A stretch of 6,475 nucleotides of DNA from Synergistaceae bacterium (GTDB taxonomy: Bacteria; Synergistota; Synergistia; Synergistales; Synergistaceae). The stretch lies in assembly GCA_031273585.1 (NCBI GenBank), contig JAISRP010000046.1, positions 1 through 6,475 on the forward strand. Reading direction: 5' to 3'. Within the stretch, counting starts at the first letter, position 1, and each line of letters starts with the position of its first letter. Both the position numbers and the translations under genes were made by a program. The notes beneath the pieces are model-generated. The model ran no database searches and was not told where the DNA came from. It saw nothing but the letters and a program-made list of their open reading frames with translations. This document shows positions 1-6,014 of this stretch, piece by piece.

Positions 1-150
1 AAAATAGTTGAGACGTTGGAATTTTCAGGCGAGGACGAGATCGCGTTGGATTACGGACTCATCCAGGAGACATTTGGGACAAGTTTTTATGATATTTATC
101 CCAGGCAGGAGGTGTTTAACAAATTCCTGAGAGACATCAACATAGCATAA
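1..150 (+). CDS. 3' end of an unrecognised protein-coding gene (partial)
   Basis: An open frame enters at the window edge in frame 1 and runs 49 codons to TAA at 148-150. The visible C-terminus is acidic and fairly hydrophilic. It contains the stretches EFSGEDEIALDYGL and SFYDIYPRQEVFNKFLRDI and ends in INIA. I see no membrane segment and no motif that assigns a family, so no function is given. Base composition is about 41% G+C, well below the genes downstream, and codons such as TTT, TAT and TTG are used freely. That could mean a recently acquired gene or simply the end of an unrelated transcription unit. A minus-strand open frame also covers this region, but the + frame reads more like a globular protein. 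Reasonable confidence that it is coding; none on function. Confidence 0.55.
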   Translation, partial: KIVETLEFSGEDEIALDYGLIQETFGTSFYDIYPRQEVFNKFLRDINIA

Positions 151-411
151 CAAAATAATTCCTTTTCCATATGGCTGAATGTTCGGTGTTTTCAACACTT
201 CACATAGCCTTTTGCTCCACACAAGTGTCAAAGTCAGGACGCGGTTTATTCAATCGGCTATACTTGCCTTCTGAAATGCCATTCAATCGCCCTCCACGGT
301 TATGATGTACCGTTATAAACGCTTCTGGGCTCTTTGCAGCATTAGTCAATGTTTTGATGCGTTTGCCCCGCGCAGGATGCCGCGAGGTTCGTCTTTATCC
401 GGCGCTTATGC
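151..411. other. AT-richer intergenic region, no gene recognised
   Basis: This non-coding stretch separates the AT-rich upstream gene from the GC-rich cluster. I see no tRNA, CRISPR or insertion-sequence structure. It contains a short perfect hairpin, GTGTT-TTC-AACAC at 186-198, without a following T-run, so it is a poor candidate for an intrinsic terminator. It also has a small palindrome ACAC-AA-GTGT (219-228) and a 9-base direct repeat ATTCAATCG at 248-256 and 281-289. The reading frame of the downstream lapA-like gene is open back to 302, but that extension shows no protein-like character and the promoter lies inside it. Confidence 0.5.
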
Positions 412-417
412 TATAAT
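409..417 (+). promoter_or_regulatory. extended -10 promoter for the lapA-like/recJ/rel cluster
   Basis: The sequence TGCTATAAT is a perfect sigma-70-type -10 hexamer (TATAAT, 412-417) preceded by the TGn extended -10 element. The -35 position (around 388-394, TTCGTC) matches consensus poorly, which is common for extended -10 promoters. Transcription would start near 424, leaving a leader of about 25 bases that contains the purine-rich ribosome binding site AAGAGGGGAG (434-443 area) before the ATG at 449. The promoter sits just upstream of five closely spaced genes and is the best candidate for driving them. This is read from sequence only. Confidence 0.7.
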
Positions 418-448
418 CACCGAAATAAATCGAAGAGGGGAGCAACAC

Positions 449-850
449 ATGAAAGCTTATATACTCGCTATAGCCGTTTCGATTCTGCTGTCGGCGATAT
501 ATGCGGTTCAGAACTCCGAGGAGATCACGGTTCGTTTTTTTGCCGCCTGGACGTTCCGCCAGGGAATATGGGAGGCGATCCTCTTCTCCGGCGGCGTGCT
601 CCTCATGTGGCTGTTTTCCGTGTACGGCAGCGTGGAGTCGTACCGCAGCAACAGGAGGACCGTCAGGGAAAAGGATAGGAGAATATCGGAGCTGGAGGAG
701 GAGAAAAAATCACTGCTCTCCGCCATAGCGATGACGCCGCGGGAGCATGAGGAGCGCGTCCAGACCGTTCACGAGAGGGAGGCCGCGCCCGTCTCCGACC
801 CCTTTGAACGCGAGACGGATGAAGAACAGAAGGGAACGGAAAGCGAGTGA
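449..850 (+). CDS. LapA/DUF1049-domain small inner-membrane protein
   Basis: This 133-residue protein has the layout of the LapA (lipopolysaccharide assembly protein A, DUF1049) family. A first hydrophobic helix spans about residues 4-20. It is followed by the characteristic QNSEEITVRFF segment (21-31), then a second hydrophobic helix (about 40-60). A charged, likely coiled-coil region (about 64-92, with RRISELEEEKKSLL) follows, then a hydrophilic acidic tail ending EEQKGTESE. In enterobacteria LapA partners LapB to tune LPS synthesis; whether that role holds here is unknown, and no lapB is visible. The ATG at 449 is chosen because AGGGG lies just upstream at suitable spacing and the promoter is at 409-417. 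The frame is open back to 302 but that part is not protein-like. The stop codon overlaps the GTG start of recJ by 4 bases (GTGA), suggesting translational coupling. Confidence 0.85.
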   Translation: MKAYILAIAVSILLSAIYAVQNSEEITVRFFAAWTFRQGIWEAILFSGGVLLMWLFSVYGSVESYRSNRRTVREKDRRISELEEEKKSLLSAIAMTPREHEERVQTVHEREAAPVSDPFERETDEEQKGTESE

Positions 851-2526
851 TACCCTCCTGTTCTGAGGAACATCTGCGCGTTTGGGAGCCCGACGACAGC
901 ATAGGGCGCATCGCACAGGAGTTCGAGTGCTCCCAGTTTGCGGCGTCTCTGCTCCGGATGAGGGGAGTGGACTGCGTATCCGCCCGCGAGGATCGCAGGA
1001 GATGGATATCCCCCGATCTCGACTACTGGATGTCGATGGTGGACCTCGGCGATGCCTCGGAGAAGGCCCGCGACCTGTGGTCCGGAATCGGCGAGGGGAG
1101 CAACGTCGTCGTCTACGGCGACTATGACGTGGACGGCATCGCCTCCACGACGTTCGTGATGGAGCTCGCCCTGCGAAAGGGCGCCAGGGTGCGCTACTAC
1201 ATCCCCCACAGGTACAACCAGGGCTACGGTTTTCACCCCAACGTCGTCAAGACTATAGCGAAGTCCGGCTGTCCCTGCGACATACTCGTCGTTGTGGACT
1301 GCGGCACGCAGAACGTCGACGCGGCCGAGATGGCCCGCTCCTACGGCATTCCCGTTATAATCTTCGACCACCACCTGGCCCGGGGCGAGCTCGCGACGAG
1401 CGACGCCCTCATAAATCCCCACATCGACGGGAACGACCTCGGGCGTCAGCTGTGCGCGACGGGCGTCGTGTGGAGCTGGGCGTGGAGGAACGAGCTCGCC
1501 CCGCGGGAATGGCTGACTCATAACCTGGATGTGGTGGCCCTCGCCACCATAGCGGACTGCGTGCCCATGTCGTCCCCGGTCAACAGGGCCATCGTGAGGG
1601 AGGGCATAAACGAGATGAGGACCAACCCACGGTGCGGCCTCATGGCCCTCATGAGGGGCATGGGGCTGGACGTCGCGTCGCTCGACAGCGACGCTCTCTC
1701 CATGAGGATCATACCCTGTCTCAACGCCGCCGGCAGGCTGGAGCTGGCCGACCTCTCCATGAAGATATTCTTTCCGAGCCAGGACATCGACGACCATGCT
1801 CAGACCCTCATAGACCTCAACAGAAGACGCCGCGACATGTCGACCAAGATAATAAGCGACGTGGAGCAGGGCATCGCCGGCGACTCCAGGTTCAACCACG
1901 TGCTGTTCGGCGAGGACTGGCCGGCCGGCGTCCTGAGCAGCGTCGCGAGTCACGTCTGCGCGATGAGGGATGCCCCTATAGTGCTCGCGGCCCCGGCTCA
2001 GACCCCGCTCATAAGGGGGACGCTCAGGGTGCCGCAGGGCGTGGACGCCGAGGCCATCCTCTCGTCGATATCGGACGAGCTCGTCAGTTGGGGCGGGCAC
2101 AGGATGGCAGCCGGCTTCAGCGTGAACGTGAACAACTGGGCAAAGGTGCGCGACATGCTCGAGGCAATACTCGCGAATACCGGGACTCACGCGGAGAAGG
2201 AGGAGATACTGCACTGGTCCCCCGCCGACCTGGACATAGACGCGTGGAGGGACGCGGAGCGGCTGGGACCCTTCGGCATAGGAAACCCGCATCCCAGGCT
2301 CTTCTGCTCCCACAGGGGCGCGGTGTGCGTCGAACCCCTCGGGAGAAAGGGCAACCACGTGAAGGTGTTCGTGGAGGGGCGCGAGCTGCTGGGCTTCCGC
2401 GGAGATCACCTGCTTCATTCAAACTGTAATCCGTCCGGCTGGGTCTACAGGCCGCGGATAAACCTGTGGCGCGACCTCGAGAGCCTGCAGCTTGTGCTGG
2501 AGAAAATAGTGGTAAGCGAAGCGTAA
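847..2526 (+). CDS. recJ: single-stranded-DNA-specific exonuclease RecJ
   Basis: RecJ is a DHH-family 5'-3' single-strand DNA exonuclease of recombinational and mismatch repair, acting in the cytoplasm with metal ions. The 559 residues match the usual 560-580 length. DHH-domain motifs are complete: GDYDVDG (91-97), VVVDCGT with D151, D174-H175-H176, and TIADCVP with D237, followed by the conserved LNAAGRL. The DHHA1 part contains GGHRMAAG (416-423), and the C-terminal OB-like domain starts around LGPFGIGNP (473-481). Two DHHA1 motifs diverge. The usual D-W-H-x-G-V is DWPAGV (proline at 359), and the usual G-S-x-R-S is GTLRV (391-395), with the arginine kept. The start is GTG at 847, overlapping the previous stop; the ribosome binding site there is weak, so coupled translation is likely. 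The catalytic metal ligands all look intact, so an active enzyme is expected. Confidence 0.95.
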   Translation: MIPSCSEEHLRVWEPDDSIGRIAQEFECSQFAASLLRMRGVDCVSAREDRRRWISPDLDYWMSMVDLGDASEKARDLWSGIGEGSNVVVYGDYDVDGIASTTFVMELALRKGARVRYYIPHRYNQGYGFHPNVVKTIAKSGCPCDILVVVDCGTQNVDAAEMARSYGIPVIIFDHHLARGELATSDALINPHIDGNDLGRQLCATGVVWSWAWRNELAPREWLTHNLDVVALATIADCVPMSSPVNRAIVREGINEMRTNPRCGLMALMRGMGLDVASLDSDALSMRIIPCLNAAGRLELADLSMKIFFPSQDIDDHAQTLIDLNRRRRDMSTKIISDVEQGIAGDSRFNHVLFGEDWPAGVLSSVASHVCAMRDAPIVLAAPAQTPLIRGTLRVPQGVDAEAILSSISDELVSWGGHRMAAGFSVNVNNWAKVRDMLEAILANTGTHAEKEEILHWSPADLDIDAWRDAERLGPFGIGNPHPRLFCSHRGAVCVEPLGRKGNHVKVFVEGRELLGFRGDHLLHSNCNPSGWVYRPRINLWRDLESLQLVLEKIVVSEA

Positions 2527-2534
2527 GACGGGCC

Positions 2535-4868
2535 ATGATGGAGGAAAAAGCCGTGGACAGCGCCGGGGCGAGGGGGACGGACGCGGAGGCAGGCAATCCG
2601 CAGAGGATCCCTGCCGTGGCGCCCGCAGTGAAGGTCGGCGCGGATCGCGCGATGCGCGCCCTCATGGAGAGCTACATCGGAAGGATATCGGAGGAGCAGA
2701 GGGTCGTCAGCGTGAGGATAGCCTGGCAGGAGCTCTGGTCGCGAGCCTCCAGGTATCTGCAGAAGGACGACCTGATGCAGCTCGGGGACTCGTTCGTCTA
2801 CGCGGCAAACGCCCATTCAACCCAGCACAGGTACAACGGCGACCCATACATAATACACACGCTCGGCGCGGCGTCGGTTCTCTCCGACATGCAGCTCGAC
2901 ATCCAGACCCTAATAGCGGCCCTCCTCCACGACGTCATAGAGGACACAGAGATAACCCAGGATGACCTCGGCCGCATGTTCGGCGAGGAAGTCATGACGC
3001 TGGTGGACGGCGTCACCAAGCTCGGCAAGCTATCGTTCAAAAACCTTGCGGATTATCAGGCGGAGAACCTGAGAAAGATGTTCCTCGTCATGGCCAAGGA
3101 CATCCGCGTCGTCCTGATAAAGCTGGCCGACCGGATGCACAACATGAGCACCATAACCGGCCACAGAAGGGAGAAGCAGATCTCGATAGCCACCGAGACT
3201 ATGGAGATATATGCGCCGCTCGCGCACCGGCTCGGCATCTATCACATAAAGCGCGAGCTCGAGGACCTCTCCTTTCGCGTCCTCGACCCGGAGATGTACT
3301 ACGACATAAAGAGGCGGGTACGCAAGAGGATGCCCGAGAGCGAGAGCACCATCAAGAAGGCAATGGAGGCCCTGAGCGACCGGCTGAGGCAGGATAGCGT
3401 AACTGCCCAGACGAACGGTCGCATGAAGCATTACTACAGCATCTACGAGAAGATGAAGCGCAAGAACCTGGCGTTGGATCAGATTTACGACCTCATGGCG
3501 CTGCGGGTTATAGTGAGCAGCCTGGCCGAGTGCTATCAGGTGCTTGGCATCGTCCACACTCTCTGGAAGCCGATACCTGGACAGTTCGACGACTACATAG
3601 CGAACCCAAAGGGCAACATGTATCAGTCCCTGCACTCGACGGTCGTCGGCCCCGAGGGCGAGCCTCTCGAGGTTCAGATCAGGACGTGGGAGATGCACCG
3701 CCTGGCCGAGTACGGCATAGCGGCGCACTGGCAGTACAAAGAAAAGAGGAGCAGGGCGAGCGACATGGACGTCAAGCTCGCGTGGATCCGCAAGGCGCTG
3801 GAGGCTCAGGGCGAGTCGTCGGAGCCGTCGGATTTTCTGGAACACATCAAGACCGACGTCCTCTCGACCGAGGTCTTCGTCTTCACGCCTCAGGGCAAGG
3901 TAATCTCGATGCCAAACGGCTCGACGCCCATCGATTTCGCCTACTCCGTGCACACGGAGGTCGGGCACAAGTGCGTGGGGGCGATGGTGAACGGCCGGAT
4001 AGTGCCGATGGACTACACGATGCAGAACGGCGATATCGTCCGCATCCTGACGTCACCGCAGGGCAAGCCGTCGAGAGACTGGCTGAAGATCGCCAAGTCC
4101 AACAGAACCCGCAACAAAATCCGCTCGTACTTCCGGCAGATCGACCGGGCGGACCGCGAGGACAGGATAGAGCGCGGCAGGGACCTTCTGGACCGCGAGA
4201 TTCAGCGGAGATTCCCCGGCGAGGGCCGCACGGTGGACTCGTTCACCCACCTGCTGAGCCAGGTCTCCAACGACCTGGGCTACTCCGGCGTGGAGGATCT
4301 GCTGGTCTCCATAGGCAACGCGCATCAGACCCCCGGCGGGGTCATGTCGCGCATAGAAAATCAGAGGCAGAAGGACAGGGCCGGCCAGAACGCCCAGGCG
4401 AAGCAGCAGCCAGTGAAGACCGCGAAGGAGGTCGACTCCGCCGTAATCGTCGAGGGGGCGGACGGAGTTCTCGTGAACTTAGCAATGTGCTGCTGCCCGG
4501 TTCCGGGGGACAAGATAGTGGGCAGCGTCACTCAGAGCAGGGGCATAACCATTCACAGGAGCGACTGCGCAAACCTGGAGCGCACCCCCGAGGACAAGAG
4601 GATTCGCGTGAAGTGGGGCAGGAAGCGGGATATACGGTACACCGCCAGGATAAAGGTCGAGGCTGGCGACAGGGTCGGCGTGTTCGCCGACGTCGGACAG
4701 GCAATAAGCCAGACGGACGGCCTGATAGTCAACATAAGGGGAAACGTGGTGAACGGCACGAGGACAAGATTTGTAATAGAGCTGCAGGTGTGGGACCTGG
4801 AGCATCTGTATCGTATAATAGCCAGGATAAACTCCATAAAGGGCATGATGGAGATAACGAGGGGCTGA
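2535..4868 (+). CDS. long Rel/SpoT-type (p)ppGpp synthetase/hydrolase
   Basis: Long RelA/SpoT homologue, 777 residues from ATG 2535, controlling the stringent response. It transfers pyrophosphate from ATP to GDP/GTP and probably hydrolyses the product. Domains in order: N-terminal extension (about 1-60); HD hydrolase with R99, H108, H132-D133, E136-D137 and LADRMHN (D199, N203), all expected catalytic positions kept; synthetase with GRMK (295-298), D319, YQSLH and EVQIRT (E379); TGS from about 446; helical region; zinc-finger-like region with CCCPVPGD (652-659) and HRSDC (C678); ACT from about 704 to the end. The synthetase loop reads Q350-F-D-D353, unlike the R-x-K-D of bifunctional enzymes. 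The start is uncertain: ATG 2535 and ATG 2538 have no clear ribosome binding site, while in-frame GTG 2553 sits 8 bases after GGAGG. It lies 8 bases after recJ and 4 before dtd. Confidence 0.95.
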   Translation: MMEEKAVDSAGARGTDAEAGNPQRIPAVAPAVKVGADRAMRALMESYIGRISEEQRVVSVRIAWQELWSRASRYLQKDDLMQLGDSFVYAANAHSTQHRYNGDPYIIHTLGAASVLSDMQLDIQTLIAALLHDVIEDTEITQDDLGRMFGEEVMTLVDGVTKLGKLSFKNLADYQAENLRKMFLVMAKDIRVVLIKLADRMHNMSTITGHRREKQISIATETMEIYAPLAHRLGIYHIKRELEDLSFRVLDPEMYYDIKRRVRKRMPESESTIKKAMEALSDRLRQDSVTAQTNGRMKHYYSIYEKMKRKNLALDQIYDLMALRVIVSSLAECYQVLGIVHTLWKPIPGQFDDYIANPKGNMYQSLHSTVVGPEGEPLEVQIRTWEMHRLAEYGIAAHWQYKEKRSRASDMDVKLAWIRKALEAQGESSEPSDFLEHIKTDVLSTEVFVFTPQGKVISMPNGSTPIDFAYSVHTEVGHKCVGAMVNGRIVPMDYTMQNGDIVRILTSPQGKPSRDWLKIAKSNRTRNKIRSYFRQIDRADREDRIERGRDLLDREIQRRFPGEGRTVDSFTHLLSQVSNDLGYSGVEDLLVSIGNAHQTPGGVMSRIENQRQKDRAGQNAQAKQQPVKTAKEVDSAVIVEGADGVLVNLAMCCCPVPGDKIVGSVTQSRGITIHRSDCANLERTPEDKRIRVKWGRKRDIRYTARIKVEAGDRVGVFADVGQAISQTDGLIVNIRGNVVNGTRTRFVIELQVWDLEHLYRIIARINSIKGMMEITRG
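2540..2544 (+). promoter_or_regulatory. GGAGG ribosome binding site that may set the rel start at GTG 2553
   Basis: GGAGG occurs immediately inside the ATG-ATG start candidates and is followed after 8 bases by an in-frame GTG at 2553. It is the only strong Shine-Dalgarno match near the recJ-rel junction, comparable to GAGGGG before dtd and GGGAGG before the MBL gene. If it is used, the protein starts six codons later (771 residues). Domain content is unaffected either way. Confidence 0.5.
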
Positions 4869-4872
4869 TGAA

Positions 4873-5310
4873 ATGAGGCTCGTCATCCAAAGGGTCTCCG
4901 CCGCCTCCGTAAAGGTGGATGGGTCGGTAACGGGCAGCGTCGGCAGCGGACTCTGCATTCTGCTTGGAGTGGCCCCAGGGGACACGGAGCGGGACGCCGC
5001 AGCCCTGGCGGAGAAGGCGGCCAACCTGCGCATATTCGACGACGAGGGCGGCGTGATGAACAGGTCGCTTCTGGACGTAGGGGGAGGGGCGCTCGTCGTG
5101 TCGCAGTTCACCCTCTACGCCGATTGCAGGAGGGGGCGCAGGCCCTCGTACGCAGGAGCTGCACCCCCGGATATGGCGAACGCTCTTTACGAACGCTTCA
5201 TACAAATCCTGACTGACATGGGGATTGTCGTGGGCCGAGGGGTGTTCGGGGCGCGGATGACGGTCGAAATTATAAATGACGGTCCCGTCACGATAATTCT
5301 GGACAGCTGA
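4873..5310 (+). CDS. dtd: D-aminoacyl-tRNA deacylase
   Basis: Dtd removes D-amino acids (and glycine misloaded on tRNA-Ala in characterised members) from tRNA. It is a homodimeric cytoplasmic proofreading enzyme that needs no metal. The 145 residues equal the family's normal length. The N-terminus [13 protein letters not shown] is typical. Next come [12 protein letters not shown], then SQFTLYAD (77-84), which lines the active site with its conserved threonine T80. The C-terminal [11 protein letters not shown] contains the Gly-Pro pair (137-138) of the cis-proline selectivity motif that is inserted into the partner subunit. The gene is complete with no missing key residue. ATG 4873 is preceded by GAGGGG at good spacing, and only 4 bases separate it from the rel stop, so it is almost certainly cotranscribed with rel. 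The rel-dtd pairing is common in Firmicutes and related bacteria. Confidence 0.96.
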   Translation: MRLVIQRVSAASVKVDGSVTGSVGSGLCILLGVAPGDTERDAAALAEKAANLRIFDDEGGVMNRSLLDVGGGALVVSQFTLYADCRRGRRPSYAGAAPPDMANALYERFIQILTDMGIVVGRGVFGARMTVEIINDGPVTIILDS

Positions 5311-5329
5311 GTCCTCGTATCCTTATATA
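5300..5329 (+). promoter_or_regulatory. possible weak internal promoter before the MBL hydrolase
   Basis: TGGACA (5300-5305, five of six bases of the -35 consensus) is followed after 18 bases by TATATA (5324-5329, four of six of the -10 consensus). It overlaps the end of dtd and stands out in GC-rich surroundings. Transcription would begin near 5336, about 20 bases before the MBL start codon, with GGGAGG (5344-5349) in between. It could give the downstream pair its own expression. Match quality is moderate and it could be chance. Confidence 0.3.
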
Positions 5330-5356
5330 ACGAAACGATGCACGGGAGGTAATTTT

Positions 5357-5986
5357 ATGAAGATCAAACGTTTCCCTCTGGGCCCGCTCTGGACAAACTG
5401 CTATGTCATCTCAAGCGGGGACGGCGACGCGGTCGCCGTAGATCCGGGAGGCCCTGTGGACGAGGTCAGGGAGTATCTGCGGAAGGGCGGACTGAGGCTG
5501 AGGCTGGTCATGCTCACTCACGGGCACGGAGACCATATTTTCGGAGTGGGCGAGCTACGCGGAGACGCCTCGGACGGGGTCGCCATTCACACCGGGGATT
5601 CGGACTGTCTGACGAGCGCGTATGTAAACATGTCCGAGGACATGGGGTTGCCTGTGTCGTTCGCTAAGGCCGACCGCCTGCTGAACGACGGGGATGTAAT
5701 ATCGTACGGCGGCTTGAACATCCGGGTGATCCACACCCCTGGGCACACCAGGGGGGGGTGTTGCTTTTACGTCACGGAGGGAGGCAGCGAGCTTCTCATA
5801 TCTGGCGACACCCTCTTTGCGCGCAGCATCGGAAGGTCCGACCTTCCAGGAGGGGATGAGGGCGTCCTCATCGAATCCCTCAGGAAGCTGGAGGGTTTCA
5901 ACGATTCGCTTGCCGTATACCCCGGACACGGCCCGTCGACCACCATAGGCGACGAGAGACGGCTCAACCCCTTCTGGCCGCGATGA
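5357..5986 (+). CDS. metallo-beta-lactamase-fold hydrolase, glyoxalase II-like
   Basis: A 209-residue single-domain member of the MBL superfamily, of the small YcbL/GloB-like group that hydrolyses thioesters or related small substrates; the true substrate cannot be told from sequence. All expected zinc ligands are present: H55-x-H57-x-D59-H60 (THGHGDH), H130 in HTPGHTRGG, D151 in SGDTLF and H191 in YPGHGP. The segment SIGRSDLPGGD is also typical of this group, as is the ending RRLNPFW. It is short compared with full glyoxalase II (about 250 residues), lacking the C-terminal glutathione-binding helical domain, so glutathione need not be the cofactor. ATG 5357 has a strong ribosome binding site, GGGAGG, six to seven bases upstream. 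A G8 run at 5751-5758 lies within the HTRGG codons without breaking the frame. It follows dtd by 46 bases. Confidence 0.92.
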   Translation: MKIKRFPLGPLWTNCYVISSGDGDAVAVDPGGPVDEVREYLRKGGLRLRLVMLTHGHGDHIFGVGELRGDASDGVAIHTGDSDCLTSAYVNMSEDMGLPVSFAKADRLLNDGDVISYGGLNIRVIHTPGHTRGGCCFYVTEGGSELLISGDTLFARSIGRSDLPGGDEGVLIESLRKLEGFNDSLAVYPGHGPSTTIGDERRLNPFWPR

Positions 5987-6014
5987 TGTCCCCCGGCTAA
6001 GAGAGGCCTGCCGT

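Noticed and set aside
186..198. Hairpin GTGTT-TTC-AACAC as terminator of the upstream gene
   Set aside because: The stem is only 5 base pairs, AT-rich, and has no T-run after it.
25..231. 68-codon minus-strand open frame over the upstream gene end and spacer
   Set aside because: It has no ribosome binding site or family resemblance that I can see, and most of it lies opposite the + frame that ends at 150. A small gene here cannot be fully excluded.
248..289. Direct repeat ATTCAATCG (248-256, 281-289) as a CRISPR remnant, operator or attachment site
   Set aside because: There are only two 9-base copies, with differing flanks and no associated genes; chance is likely.
302..448. N-terminal extension of the lapA-like gene back to 302
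   Set aside because: The extension is not protein-like, lacks a ribosome binding site, and contains the TATAAT promoter; ATG 449 begins directly with the expected first membrane helix.
769..2418. A 549-codon open frame on the minus strand opposite recJ
   Set aside because: It mirrors recJ codon structure in GC-rich DNA, has low-complexity V/H/G/R-rich composition and no recognisable motif, while recJ on the + strand has complete catalytic motifs.
2466..2534. GTG 2466 as the rel start
   Set aside because: It would overlap recJ by about 60 bases, and the added residues are an arginine-rich shadow of the recJ C-terminus.
3530..4876. A 448-codon + strand open frame overlapping rel in another frame, and a 312-codon minus-strand frame at 3030-3968
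   Set aside because: Both are rich in R, G, A, H and Q in the way typical of out-of-frame GC-rich sequence, with no domain character; rel occupies the region with clear HD, synthetase, TGS and ACT domains.
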